Assembly (NCBI GenBank): GCA_037576195.1
Contig: CM075102.1
Location: 27,772,745-27,836,744 of the forward strand
DNA from: Phytoseiulus persimilis
Taxonomy: Eukaryota > Arthropoda > Arachnida > Mesostigmata > Phytoseiidae
Length of the DNA stretch: 64,000 bases
Direction of reading: 5' to 3'
Positions 12,882 through 25,068 of this stretch are shown here, in pieces. The notes below the pieces were generated by a model. The model saw only the letters and a list, made by a program, of their open reading frames with translations. It had not been told where the DNA came from and searched no databases. Both the position numbers and the translations under genes were made by a program. Each line of letters starts with the position of its first letter. The stretch's first letter is position 1.

Positions 12882-15800
12882 TCAGAGTTTCGTTGGCGAT
12901 TCCACTTTGATATCCTTCAGCGATGCGGAAGGGTCGATTTTCTTTTCCTTTGAGAAACCGTTGGCCTTCTCGCTTCTGTTCCCATCAGCTTCGAGCCGTT
13001 TGCTCCACATCATCGTGTCGATCTGAGCAGTTGGAGATTCCACGAACATGTACAAGGCGAACGCGCACATCACGCTGAGAAGCCAATTTCCCAGTCCTAA
13101 CCGAAGCTGGAGAGAGAAATGTAATTCTCAATCGAGTTCGAATCAAGAGCAGTTCCTCCTGGTTTCCTGCCTCCCCTCGTAATCAAAGACTTCATAAGTG
13201 CTGTACTCACTAGGGTCATGTGAGAGAACTGATTCGGAGCAGTGGCCGACCCCATGTAGTAGAGCATAACTGGAACGTGTACGAGGTATGTTCCGAAAGA
13301 TAATCGACCGAGGATCACGAGCATTTTGCTCGAAAGTAACTTGAACATCCACTCTGCGGGAACAAAGATCTTCGGGTTAGAGATCTACGGTTTCCGGATG
13401 TTCCCAACGAAACCAAGGTTCCTTTCAATGAGCGAGGTCATATTCACCCAGATTTCTTGTAGCCATGAGGAAAATCAACCAGCAGCAAACAAGCCCCCAT
13501 ACTAGTCTGTTGGTACCAGCGTAGAAGAGATCAACGAATCGTGGAACCCCCACAGAGCGGTAAAACATCATCGGATACTCGATAACTGCGAGGGCAGCCA
13601 GCAGAGTCAGGAGCAGAGACAGGAGCTTCATACCCTGAAAATAGGCGTGGACGATCAGAGTCTCTCCTCGAAGAGTTGTGATCTCAACTGTATCAACCCA
13701 TTCGGGATCCGAATCAAGCAAGTCATTTTTTCACAGCCCCTGCTCGAATGTCGCAGCAGATCTTTCTGACGTCGGTTGATCAGGCACGACGAGCATTCCA
13801 CGAACGATCCCGTTCTCCCGAGCTCTTATGGTATCCTGTTAGATGAAGGCACCGCTTCGGAGCGGCGATTGATATAACTAGAGGAACTACAATCTGACTC
13901 ACAGGGGGCAGTTTCAAATCAGAGTAACGCTGAACCAGGATAGCCGTGAAGATGCCGCAAACGAACTCTGCTAAATGAGCAGCGCATCTGGTGTAGACTA
14001 AATGCATGAACTCGTGGAACCGCCTGCAGGAGAATGCTTTCGTCTGAGCGATGAGCTCATGGAAAACAATGCGGCCAGTCTCTCTCCGATTGACATATAT
14101 ATACACATATAAGTATAGGGAGCGTGTTCCCATTTGGAAAATAAACTCCGTTTCTCAGGAGGACCGTACGTCCAGTCGGGAGTGAAGTATCCGAATGATG
14201 GGAGTCCTCCAGCTTCGGTCGTGTGAATAGTCCATGAACAGCCTAGGAGAATACACAGAGCCCAGAACAAAGCGGTTGCTCGTGGATGCCTTGAATAGGA
14301 GTGATCGAATTAGTTTCACGAATCCCCGAGAGATCGCCAGGTACACTGAAAAACTTATTTCAATTTGGAATTATGAGGGGTCTCGAGTTTTCAAGCCGAT
14401 TGACTATGGGCGCCAAAGAGTTCGCCACCTCCGTCTATCTCGAGTGGAGCACCAGGAACACTAGAGTGTAAAATGAAATAAGCCTACCGGGCATATAACA
14501 TGACGAAAGGAGCGAGCGCAACGAACATTTGCATGTCTGCAGACATGAACCAGTAATGGAACAGGCACTGGAAGGGAGAAGCTCAGATTGATCACAGAGT
14601 GAGTTAACAGATCCTGGTATATACATATGCTACCAGACATTGGACCGGCGGGAATGCTTAATAACGAGTATGAGTCGGGAGTGAGCTGAGGAGATCAACA
14701 CCAAGAGGTCAAGAGAGGCTCCTCCCCTAGAATATATCCTTTCGAATTGTTTAGAATTATCTGTAGATTCCCCGATAGATTGGTGAATTTCTCTTCAACA
14801 AGATTGCAGAGTTCAAAGCACAAACCATTTTATCCAACGTTGCGAATGTATTCGAGTAAGTCAAGACTCTCCACCAGTCAGTATAACAGGCATTCGTGTA
14901 CATTGTGAAAAAATTGTTTCTGTAGACCCCGTGCACGAATGAGGGCAGAGTCAATGCCATCAAAACGACGAATATTGAAGGCACTGTGAGGCGGACGTAT
15001 CGCCTTATGACGGCGACGACATACAACGAAAAACCGGAGTGCGTTTTCAGTTTCCCGATCAAACTGTGGAACAGCATGAAACCGCTGCAAATAAGGAAAA
15101 AAAAGTTCCGAAATTGGCGTGTGATTTCCGATGGGATGTCGTGGAAAAGCAGCATGGAATGTGATGGAAGAAGATTCTCATTCGTGACGAATGAACTGAC
15201 CTCAGACAGAAAAATGTGGATACGCTCAAGAATCCTCCTGTCGAGATGATTTGGCCGTAGTATGACTGGATGGTATCAAAGGACTCCTTCATAGTGTCTG
15301 CGAAAAATTGAAATATTGGGTTATCTGCCAGGCGACTATCCTCACTCCTCATTCGGTTCATCGGGGAGTTTGGGATTATTGTGACTTGCTGCGAGTTGAT
15401 CACAGAAGTACTCACAGGTCGCCTGGGGATCGTTCATGAAGTAAGTATGACCAAGAATGACCCAGAAAGCCATCAGAGCTCGAATTCCTCCAACGAACGC
15501 CAGGTTCCTATCCTTCGCAGCGACTGATTTTGTCAGAAAATAGAAGCCTGTCTGGACGGCGAATATTTGGCTCCATTTTGCTGGAAATCGAGGGAGATAT
15601 CGACTTGAATTCCGTATCTCCTGCTCTCAAATCGATTCGAAGCTTCAGAGAGGTCGCAGACGCAGGCCCGGAAGACGGATTTTTTTTCCATACTGCTCTG
15701 GTACGCTTTCCATGCCTTCGAGCCCTTGGTTTGTTACCGAGCAGCGGAGCTATCGGCAATGTTTACTCATTGCAGCTGCCTTGAATAGCATCAGACGAAA

Positions 15801-18800
15801 CACAAACAGGCGGGGCTCATGAGGAAGTCGGCAAAAGTTCTGTGACAGCGAACGAGCAGCTCCCTGTGAGCTCGAACCGAAACCATGAGTCGCATCCAAT
15901 GTGTGGCGATGTTAACAGAAAGGGTTTCGGGAAGGGGATCAGAAGCCGTTTGACACCAAGGAGTGAACTTCCTGGGAAGAGCACTGCTCCTCGTAGGATC
16001 GATCTTGCTCCCGAGCCTCCCTCGAACTCTTGCCCCGAGTCGTACCGCGAAATTTCAAGCTGCAGAATAACAATAATCTTGATTTATCGACCTGGGACCC
16101 ACCGCCGAGCGAGAGCGGGCGCGATGAGTCACGTAGCACGCCCCGCGTTCTGTACTGAGCCAACGGCTCCTCGTACTGCTCCGCGAGGAGCAGCCATTGA
16201 CAAGGTGACTTTCTTCGATACGACTCACAGAAAGCTTGGGCAACCGGTGTAATGACGTCAATACGAGGCGTCTCGTTCTTCTACGTGAGTTCAGCACGTG
16301 CGCTCCCGACGACAGTGTTGACCGCAGAACGAGAAGTTCTGTAGAATGCTCAAAAAATAAGTCTCTTGATGGACCAGAAAACGTTATTTGCTCGAGAAAA
16401 GAAGAGCTCCAGCTGGGTCCTCTCGTTCCAGGGCCTTTGCGCAACTCCGCGCTCTTCGAACTGTTCGCTCATCCTGGCGTGAGAGGCAGTGCCTCCAGAA
16501 GGCAGGGGTCGATCAACCCTCCGGAGCACCGGAAGCTGGAAGACTGATAGCGTTTTCTGCTGATCCGAAGTCATTCGAGAATCGGTGTTCTTGCAGGCCT
16601 TTACAGTAACAACGACACGAATTCTGGCTTCGGGGAGGAAGGAATTTTCCTCATCTCACGACTCGTGGGGCATCTCTGTGGCGGATACAGGTTCCGCGCT
16701 GGGAATTATTCTGATTTCCATCTTCTGCCAGACAACCGAATCCAAACTCACCGGAATCGAATTGCGGGAGACATCTCAGAATTCCGGCGAAAACACTCAG
16801 GCCGATGAGCATTAGAGCAGCCGTCCTGGAAGTGAGAAGGTCACATCTGAGCAAAATGACGCTTCAGGAGCTCGTGGAGAAAACTCATGAGCCTCGCGGA
16901 AAGCCACTCCTGAGGATTGTTCCCACGTCAAAGCCATGTCTTTATCGTGGAGGTTATCATCATCTCGGAGAAGTCACATGCTATACATGTAATTCTTACA
17001 AGGATATGTAAAACAGCGGGTGTCTTCTACTCTCATCCTCCAATGTTTGGCATCCGCGGACCGTGACTCCCATCTCATACTTGGCCGTAACTGGAAAATA
17101 AACTCACGGTCCTGATCTTCATCCAGACTCTCAAGTATCTTTAAGGCTCCATTCGATAGCAGCTGAATGAGTTATGATTGAGGAGTTATCCGAAATTCCC
17201 GCGCGAATACTGCTCCTCGGGCCGAACACGTCCACGTCTAGTCTCGCGGAGAGCTGATCACTGACTGATTTAAAACTCTCGTTTCTCTGGCCCTTGCGAA
17301 GATCTGCATGTCTCGGACTGAGCAGCGCTTCGGTGATCGTTCGTGCGTGCTGCGCCTGGAGGAGCGGGGTCCCGCGGACTTCGACATCAGACCGCACGGG
17401 ATTCCGGGTGCCCGTCATGTGGGCCCCGGCGTCAACCGGGCCACGGGGGCAACAGGGGTCTTGACCTGATCTCACCGAATTCCCTCTCACCATCTCACGA
17501 TTTTGAGTGCGCTGGCTGTCGATCTGCTCGCATCGCTCCGCTCGCTCACCCGAGCCCTAACCTAACCTCACCCGATCTCCCAGCCCGCTTCAAGTTGACG
17601 GCGAGGCCCAGTTAACGCCCCAGGATTCCTATGTTTGATAGCTCCGTCGACAGCAGAGCGCCGAGCTGAACTGCGTTCTCAAGACATCAGTCGCTGGGCT
17701 TCGACGGTCGAAACTAGAGGGAAAATTTCAGAGGAAAGTCATCCTATGAAATCTGCGGACATTGTCGTATTCGGAAGATTCTTGAAGCTACAGCATGCTC
17801 GATTCGATTGACTGCAGTCCCGATCACGTTCAATTTCAGCATTGTGGTTTTTCCCTGGCCAGAAACTTGCCCAACATGATTCCTAGTCCAGTCTGAAAGT
17901 CGCAGACTCAGACGCGAACTGGCGAGTCCACGAGTCCAGAATAAGGTCGTGAAATCCTGTACTCGGAACCAAATTCATGCCTGGCGGTTCTCGTGAAACA
18001 CGTCATTGTGCTGATGTTTTCGGAGGTTTGCCTGCCTGCAGTCTCCCGAGGCGCGGTTGAATGACGTTCTTCGAAGTACGATCACGATCGAGAGCGATTC
18101 GAGGAGGCAAGGTCACAAGGTAGCCGTATCACCGGACTAAAATCCTGATTCTCACAGCTTTGTGGGCCGGAATGAGTCAGGACAGAATGAGTCTGGGAGA
18201 GTCTATTCCGAAGCGAGACAGGGGCACCTGTCTCTGGATGAGCCTTGCCCAGATCTGGACCAGTCAACCGGAACATGTGGTTCGCGCTCCATCAGGTCCT
18301 CACCAGCTCAGAATCATAGATTTCGCGATTCGAACCTGTATCCGAGAGCTTGCGTCCTCAATCCGAGAGTTTGCGCCCTGTTGCGAGGACAACAAATCTG
18401 GGCTCACGGAGTGGGACTCATGGAGTTTCGCGACCCCGAGTTGTGGCCCATTCGTGCCTAAGCAACGTATGAAGTACTTACCGTGTGAGATGAGTGCCGT
18501 TATCTCTTCTCCGGAGCAGGATGAGGGAACACAAATTCCGAAATGGGATCTCAACGACAAATAATCATAGTCGTTCTCCTTTGAAACTCGCGTACCAGGC
18601 TGGAAAAAAAACCTCCCAGATAAGGTCGAACACTTCGTATCTCGGCAACGATGATATTCTATCTCGCCATCATCCGATCGATTCCACGAATGGAACAGTG
18701 GAGCATTCGAGGCCACGGGAGATCTGTTGGCAGGATGTAAGCAACTCCATCCTACGAGCAAGCATTTGGAAAAATACTCTGGTTCCGCGAGAGCCTTTCA

Positions 18801-19493
18801 ACGCAGACGATCCGTCTGGGCGGAATCGGGGGAAGTGTACTCAGATTCTGCAACTATTCGGAAAACGGTGAACTGATCAGATAAGCAAAAACTTACGGCT
18901 AGATCTCCGTTCTCAATCGTCAGATTGAAGAATGTTTGCAACAGTTCTTCAGGCAGGTCAATCAGGAGTGTACAGTATCTCCCCTGAAAACTGTTACTTT
19001 CGCCGGGTGATCTCGAAGTCACGCATTGTTGATAATGCCCAGATGCTCCCATCGTTCCGTACAAGGGAGCCACAGGGAGCCCTCCGTTGCTCGTCATGAC
19101 TGGAGACAAAGTTATAGCATGATGATTGAACTTGATTTTTTTTTGGTTTTAAAAAAATTGCAGTCGGTCCCGGACAGAGAATTCGTCGTCGTGTTTCTCG
19201 TAATATCGGACGAACTTGTCGAGAAGACGAATGAGCGACGAAAACTCACATTTAAGCGCCCAGGCTTTCCCATCTCTCGTCGAAGAAAGCAGCTTCAACA
19301 GAGCACCCGAACACTCCATTCGCACATCGACTGAAAACAGCGCATCCTGCGCTATGGGGAGTATCTTCCGCGTCAAGGCCTGGTTCACGTCTTTGAAGTC
19401 ACTCAACAAGTCCTGCCACTTACACGTGCAGAAGCCCACCGAGAAAGTCAGTACCAACAAGCAACTCCTCTGGGATACGTTGAGTCCCAACAT
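12882..19493 (-). CDS. NRF-6 (nose resistant to fluoxetine)-type multipass membrane O-acyltransferase
   Basis: Acyltransferase-3 family membrane protein with an extracellular NRF domain; in worms the family affects lipid transport and drug response. Exons: 19493-19250 (signal peptide SCLLVLTFSVGFCTC, then the conserved ECSGALLKLL), 19099-18897, 18599-18482 (GICVPSSC), 16825-16752 (helix 1), 15547-15416 (GIRALMAFWVILGHTYF, acyltransferase signature), 15297-15201, 15084-14826, 14567-14488 (FMSADMQ), 14289-14170, 14023-13903, 13634-13448, 13353-13211 (RLSFGTYLVHVPV) and 13106-12882. These total about 668 residues, usual for the family. All phases match except between 18599-18482 (ends phase 1) and 16825-16752 (needs phase 2), so one short exon in the 1.65-kb interval is missing from my model. 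Expression context cannot be told from sequence. Confidence 0.92.
16826..18481 (-). other. Large NRF-6 intron interval hiding an undetected exon
   Basis: The exons on either side do not share a phase, so this interval should contain at least one short exon whose length is 1 more than a multiple of 3. A strong donor (GTGAGTTTA, near 17104) exists but the frame it needs does not fit. Some AT-poor, mildly repetitive sequence lies at 18340-18410. No independent gene seen. Confidence 0.5.
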
Positions 19494-22388
19494 GGTGGAA
19501 TGGCAATGCTACAGCGACTGCCGGAGCTTACTTCAAGACTTTGTCGGCCTTAGTCCGGCAGCTTCCCCTGGCTCCCTTCCTCTATCATGACGTAATCACG
19601 TACGCTTCAGCTCCACTCGGATAGATCAGACCTCATGAGTCGGGGAGAGGGAGGAAACGGCATATCATTGCGTTTCAAGGGTACGCTAACGTTTCTTCGG
19701 AAAGTTTGACCTGAAAGTATCGTGAGCACAGCGACGAAACTCTGGAGAACGCTGGGTGAGCCGCGTCGGACCTCTTCGACCGAGGGAGCTCCGACTTGAA
19801 AGAACTGTTCAAGATCGCCTGGGTTCTCCAGTGAGGCCATTGGCGGGCCCTTTTTTCATGAGATTTCCACTCTGTGGATATTCTCATTCCAGCGCTAGTC
19901 TGCGAAAAGAGCCGTTGACTGGAATCTCGAACAGATCTTCAGGCGCTCGGTTATCGCAGGTCGGGACTTTTTGAGATTGAGGTGAGCATCAACCGGTGGG
20001 CTTCTCAGATCTGATCCAAGGAATCAGCGAGCTGGGTGAGTGGGCAGGAGTCGCACCCGATTCCACGATGGGGTTCTCGTTGGAGCCGGGACGAGAGCAG
20101 TCCTACTTCGGAGCACCCATCTCGTGAGCCGGATTGACGAGCCAGACGAGGAGTCAGTCGCCGTTGGCGTTGAGACCCAGTGAGCTCGAGTTATATCTCA
20201 CTCTGTTCCAGATCTCCCCCTGTCTGGATCATTGAAAATGGATACGGGTCCTGTGCCGACTCTACTCTCCCGGTAATGATTGAAGCACTGAGGAAGTAGC
20301 CAGTGGAATTATGGAGTTCCGCTGTCGGTTCAGATGCTTTGGGGAAATTTTAACATCCGGTTGCCTCAAAAAACATATTTACTTGCCCAGCTTTCCTCCG
20401 GCGGTAGCCTTCGTCGCGTGGGATCCGTCTTGGATCACCGCACTCACTAGAAACTTCTGATCCTTGATCTCCCCAACTTCCGATCGGTCGGCTACGAGAG
20501 TTGCGGCTCGCCTTTTTCACATCAGGTCAAGCATTCCGGCGAGAGTTTCTCCGATCACAAAACTGAATGAGCCACAAACCCAGACGTAAACAGTTTCTCC
20601 AGAAAACTGCGCCATCCCATCCAAACAATTTCAAACATCGAAACCCGATCGGCTACCCCCGGCAGCAACAAACGACCGCGATCCCGCGGGACTCTCGTCC
20701 GGGCGGATGTCTCTCACCGAAAACGCATTGGACTCTCAGGTCCGCTTCCTGTGATCCATGAACAGTGGAATTGATCGGTCAGATTATCTTCGGTGTCGAC
20801 CATTACTTCCGTGAATCGTCTCGTTCGAGCTCTGTGGAACATCCCTGATGAATGCCGCCCAGGAATTTCGCGTCAAAGGCTCACATCGATGTCCCCCTCC
20901 GTTGCGAGCTCCGTTGACCTTCGCTCCTACTGTCGCAAGCTATGCTAATACAACCCAGTTTTTTAAATGTGATACACCCGATCCGATACGCTCGGTTTCG
21001 CGCTACTTCTGCAGTTATAATATTTGCCCTAAGGGGCGACGCACGGAAAGCGGCAACTGCTCTATCGGATAGTGGCAGTGTTTCTCAAGTCACGGGACTG
21101 TATATTCCGTGCGTGGCGCTTTCAGCTCACGGAAGCTCGTGGAGCGATAGACAGGGAAGGGTTTTGGGCCGGCGGAGTGCCGCGCTTCGGAATTCGTGCC
21201 TCCGACCAGGTACTCAACTTTCGACCTGAAGGCTTCTTTTGATCCTGGGGTCTGTCAACTCATGCTGCTTGTTTTCCCTGTTCGCACACTCGCGGTAACA
21301 GGGAGTTCAGAGTCTGCGGCAGAAATCGGAAAGGGTTCCATCTTCGGAAGTTTTATTCATCGCGCAAGTTATAGCGAAGCCTCGCGTCATCGTGAATGGG
21401 CGATTTCGAACCCAAAGGAGCAGCTTCATGTTTTCCTCATTTCCCTCTCCGCGTTGATCTCAAGCCGTTGCGCGTGAGTCATTCGCCGACACAGGGGATA
21501 ATCTCGAGGGACAGTCCGAGTAAACACATCGACCGCTGCTGCTCCCGTATCATAATCACGAAGTGGAACGTGATATCCTCATCGATTCATACGATAACGA
21601 ATCACACAGATAGGCATCTCACCGGATCGTTAGAAACAAGTGACGCCGATCCCGAGCTGCTCTCCCGGAGTTCTCAGACACGCTGCGCCGTTTGACGGTG
21701 TGATGGGGTGGGGAGAGAAAATAAGAAAGCTGAATATCTGGCCCTTCTAGGAATGGACTGGGGTAGCCCCTGAGGTGGGGTGACCGGATTTTCTTTTTTA
21801 TCAACTCCAATGTAGTCGACGGAGACTTGTTATCCTGTCGTCGGCTCTGCATCCCGCTAGAGAAGTTCCTCGTTTGAGGGTACATAGAGACCTCTAGAGT
21901 CACGGAATCATGGAGTCAGGCAATCAATCCAGGAGCCAGCGGTCCATCTATCGGCGTCATTCGGCCGACTGGAATCGTTGAAGCAAAAATAGCCGCCAAG
22001 CTGTCATCAACATTCGGGCGTCGGGAACTTTCTCGTCACTCAATCGCGGGCTCTTCAGATGCCAACGCGGTCAGTTTCTGGCATTCCACGCTCAGTTCAG
22101 TGAAGTACGTCATATGTGATTGGTTTCCCAGAAGCCGGATGACCGCCTAGCATTTTAGCGGACTGCAGCTCTTGGAAAGATGCTTCCGAATCGTTAACGA
22201 ACGATCCAGTCCCTCCGTTCCGAACCTTCGGCGCTGCTCTGCGCCTGACTCGATAGTCAACCGGGAGTCTGCACCTGGGGCGATTGGCCTGACTCTCATC
22301 GCTTCACCGCAGAACTCCGTCTGTCCAGCTTTCCCTCGGGGAGCTTTTTTGTCAACTTCCATAATGAAATGAAAAGCCTGGTCAAACA
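19494..22388. other. Intergenic interval, nothing recognised
   Basis: 2.9 kb between the NRF-6 start and the small secreted-protein gene. Open frames are short, overlap on both strands and lack recognisable motifs. It presumably holds the promoters of the two divergently transcribed neighbours. Confidence 0.5.
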
Positions 22389-22472
22389 ATGAAATTCTTC
22401 TCAACTGAATTTTTCAGCTCGATGAATCGTTTCATCAAGCATTTTACGACCTCACAATGTTTCACATCGACC

Positions 22473-23320
22473 ATGATCGTCGCCTCGCTGTTCCCGTTTA
22501 TCCTGGGTTTGTGTGGAAGTTGTGATGCTCTGCATGGCCACACTTACACAGATGAACACAAAATGGCGAGTTCGCCCGATGTCAATTTTTGCAGTAAGTC
22601 TATCTGATTGAGAGGCGGCGAGGTCTGGAAGAATACCGGATCGGGGAAATCTTGGGAGTTCCGAATGTAATCCGTAGCTTGCAGTCTACAGCTTGGAGCT
22701 GACCAGGTCAATGTTGAACTGCTTCCTCGATAAGCTGCCGCAGACGGTGAGTTCAGAAACCTGTGAAGTCGTTGATCGAAGTCTATCGGCTGAACTTGAA
22801 AGTCGGGGAAGATTCCCGATTTCGAAGCCGCGGAGAGTTGGAAGCAAGCCGAAGGCAGGCCCTCCTCACGTATCGGCTGGCGGACTGGAGCTGTGGGCTG
22901 GGAAATATCCCCATGGCGGAGAGTCCTGCCACGTTGCTTTTCCGTGTCACCTGAAGCGACTTCTGTTCCAGTTCGCGGACGAATTCAGGGAAACGGTGAG
23001 TGGATTGTTCGGCGGTCAGCCCGTCACAGAGAGCCTGAAAATGATCTGCCGGAGCAACGGTGACGACGGCCAAATGTTGGTGAGTCGAAATTATCGTTCG
23101 CCGTTGAATGGGCTAACGCAATCTTCCGCGACTTACAACGTCGATCTGGGATGGAACATTTGACCCTCTTTGAAGAAATGGGTTGCTGACGATGCATATT
23201 CACATTCAGTTCAATACATGGCTTGACGAAGTGGAGGTTCCGGCTCGTCCGCGAGCACGCCTCGCCGCATGGAACTGTTTCGAGGAATACGAAGACCAAA
23301 TGATCAAAGACATCAGCTGA
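22473..23320 (+). CDS. Small secreted four-cysteine protein with two micro-exons
   Basis: Five exons join in phase: 22473-22593, 22685-22746, 22972-22995 (24 nt), 23032-23079 (48 nt) and 23210-23320, giving 121 residues. An upstream in-frame ATG at 22389 would give 149; I prefer 22473 because it directly begins a signal peptide (MIVASLFPFILGLCGSCDA). The mature part starts with a His-containing segment (LHGHTYTDEH) and has four cysteines (NFC, LNC, MIC, WNC) in helix-like acidic sequence, enough for two disulfides. The spacing and N-terminal histidines recall tick microplusin-like antimicrobial peptides, which usually have six cysteines. That is only a resemblance; a binding or carrier role is equally possible. 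It is the only plus-strand gene in the first 32 kb. Confidence 0.62.
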
Positions 23321-23632
23321 GGAGGTCGAGCTTTGCGAGTCGGTCATTCAACATTGTTCCAGTCACCGACTTATTATGTTTTGTGCGCTTCATTCGTTCC
23401 AATGAAACCGTCGGTTTCAGCAGCTAAAACGACATAGGCGTCTTGCTCCTCTGGGATCTCCGAAGAGGAGCGCTTTCATCTCTCATCTAGGTACGGCTCG
23501 CTTGGCGCCGAGAGCTTGAGGCCGCAATAGAGGACTGCGGCGATCTGAGCGAACAGGCCCGAGTGGTTCAAACGTAGATGGATCAACAGATCTTGAAGTT
23601 TATATCCCGTCGATAAATATTCCTGTGTGCAT

Positions 23633-25068
23633 TCAGAAAAGTGATTTCGCGATAGAAGGTTCCCTCAAAACTTTCCCCAGATAAGCTGCCATGTTGGGAA
23701 AGAGACCGGTGTCCAAGACTTGATGCTGCAAGCCGAGCTTCTTGATACGGTAAAGCAGAACCGCCAGGGCTATGTCAGCCAGAGTCAGGTGGTCGAAGAA
23801 AATCCATTTGCCTTTGCCTGCAAGGAAGTACCGATCAATCTTCCATGAGGAGCGATTCGTGCATTCAGGCTCCAAATGGTCGTGTGAGGTCGCGGGAATA
23901 GTTCCTCGAACTCACTCCTGCTCAGCTGCTCCTCGATCTTTCCAAAAACGGCTCGGGTGTTCTCCAACTCAGCCAGAAACACGTTCTCGTCCTTAAGCAG
24001 CGCTCCTCCTGTGGTGACCTTAGTGAGCTTGTACGCGTACGACTCTGTGTAGGGCGGTTTTGCCTCCGCCATCTTCTTTTGGAGGCGAGCAGTCATCACA
24101 TCGACAAACGCTGCAAAACATTCGTTCGGCTTGTCGTGGCGGCTTTTAGTATGTCTCTGACAAGACACGGCGTATTGTTGCAAAACAGATAGTCTAATGG
24201 CTCAAGGGCCAAAGATCGTCGATCGCGCCAAAAAGCTAGGCTCTAATAGCTGTAGCATTCCGAAAGCACACTGGAAACTTATCGACCCAACACAAGAAAG
24301 GGGATTTTCCTGTGGTTCTTTCCCCAGCAATGTGGATGGTCTGCTCAGTCAAGCTCATATCTCCAGCGATCTAGAATCAAACTAATCTGAACCAGACAAC
24401 AAAAACTCCTCCTGAGGAGGAGAATGAAAATCGATCTCACCTCGTCGACCTTCAGCTTCTTCCTCGCTCAGACTTGAGTCCTTGGTGTGTTGAGGATGAA
24501 AGGCGGCTCCGAATGTGAGCACGAAAGTTCTTACGCTGCATATCAATTGATTTACTTCAGCCACAGCTCTGCCCACCGGAGTCACGGGATTCGGAATCAG
24601 CTTCTCATCACCCCCTGCAGATACAGAACATGAAAAGATTCGCTCGGAGACATCGTAGTTGTCTTGGGAGTCGCTAATTGGAGCTCATTGTCGATAAGCG
24701 GACATCGTGAATTCACTCCCGAAGACAGGTCTGCGAGGCATCTCTTCAAAGTTCGCTTTCTCGTTTCGACACTTTGAGGCGGGAACCACAAAAAACACAC
24801 ATAAACACTCACTGCGCGTATCGTATTTGTCATTGAGGTACTGCAGAATATCCGACGAGTCCGTGAGAGTGAGTTCTCCGTCCCGGAGTGTCGGAACTTC
24901 GCCCTTCGGGTTCATATCCAAAAACCAAGGTTCGAGTTGCTCTCCATCGAAAAGGTTCACGAGTCGGCTCTCGTATTTCAGGTTTAGGTAGTTGAGCGCG
25001 AGCACAACTTTCTGAGAGAACGACGACGGCAGCGCATGGTACAATATCAATCCTTGATTTTCGGACAT
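23633..25068 (-). CDS. GDAP1-like glutathione S-transferase family protein, copy 1
   Basis: Exons 25068-24813, 24614-24441, 24110-23916 and 23817-23633 (256, 174, 195 and 185 nt) give 269 residues. The N-terminal thioredoxin-like fold shows ILYHALPSSFSQKVVLAL, NPKGEVPTL and a DSSDILQYL loop. The C-terminal GST helical domain has the GDAP1-type WIFFDHLTLADIALAVLLYR motif. GDAP1 proteins act at the mitochondrial outer membrane in fission and redox balance. This protein stops soon after the GST domain (KSLF) and lacks the C-terminal transmembrane anchor of GDAP1 (human about 358 residues), so it may be soluble. An alternative ATG upstream at 25140 exists; 25068 is chosen because it matches the start of copy 2. 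Tandem paralogue of the gene at 26558-28023. Confidence 0.88.

Noticed and set aside
18320-18345. GGTTCGAATC-like sequence on the minus strand, resembling a tRNA T-loop
   Set aside because: The flanking bases cannot form a T-stem and no acceptor stem or anticodon arm can be built.
18300-18761. Minus-strand frame of 153 codons starting MLVGWSCLHP
   Set aside because: Only its middle (18599-18482) is NRF-6 coding sequence; the parts before the acceptor and after the donor are intron.
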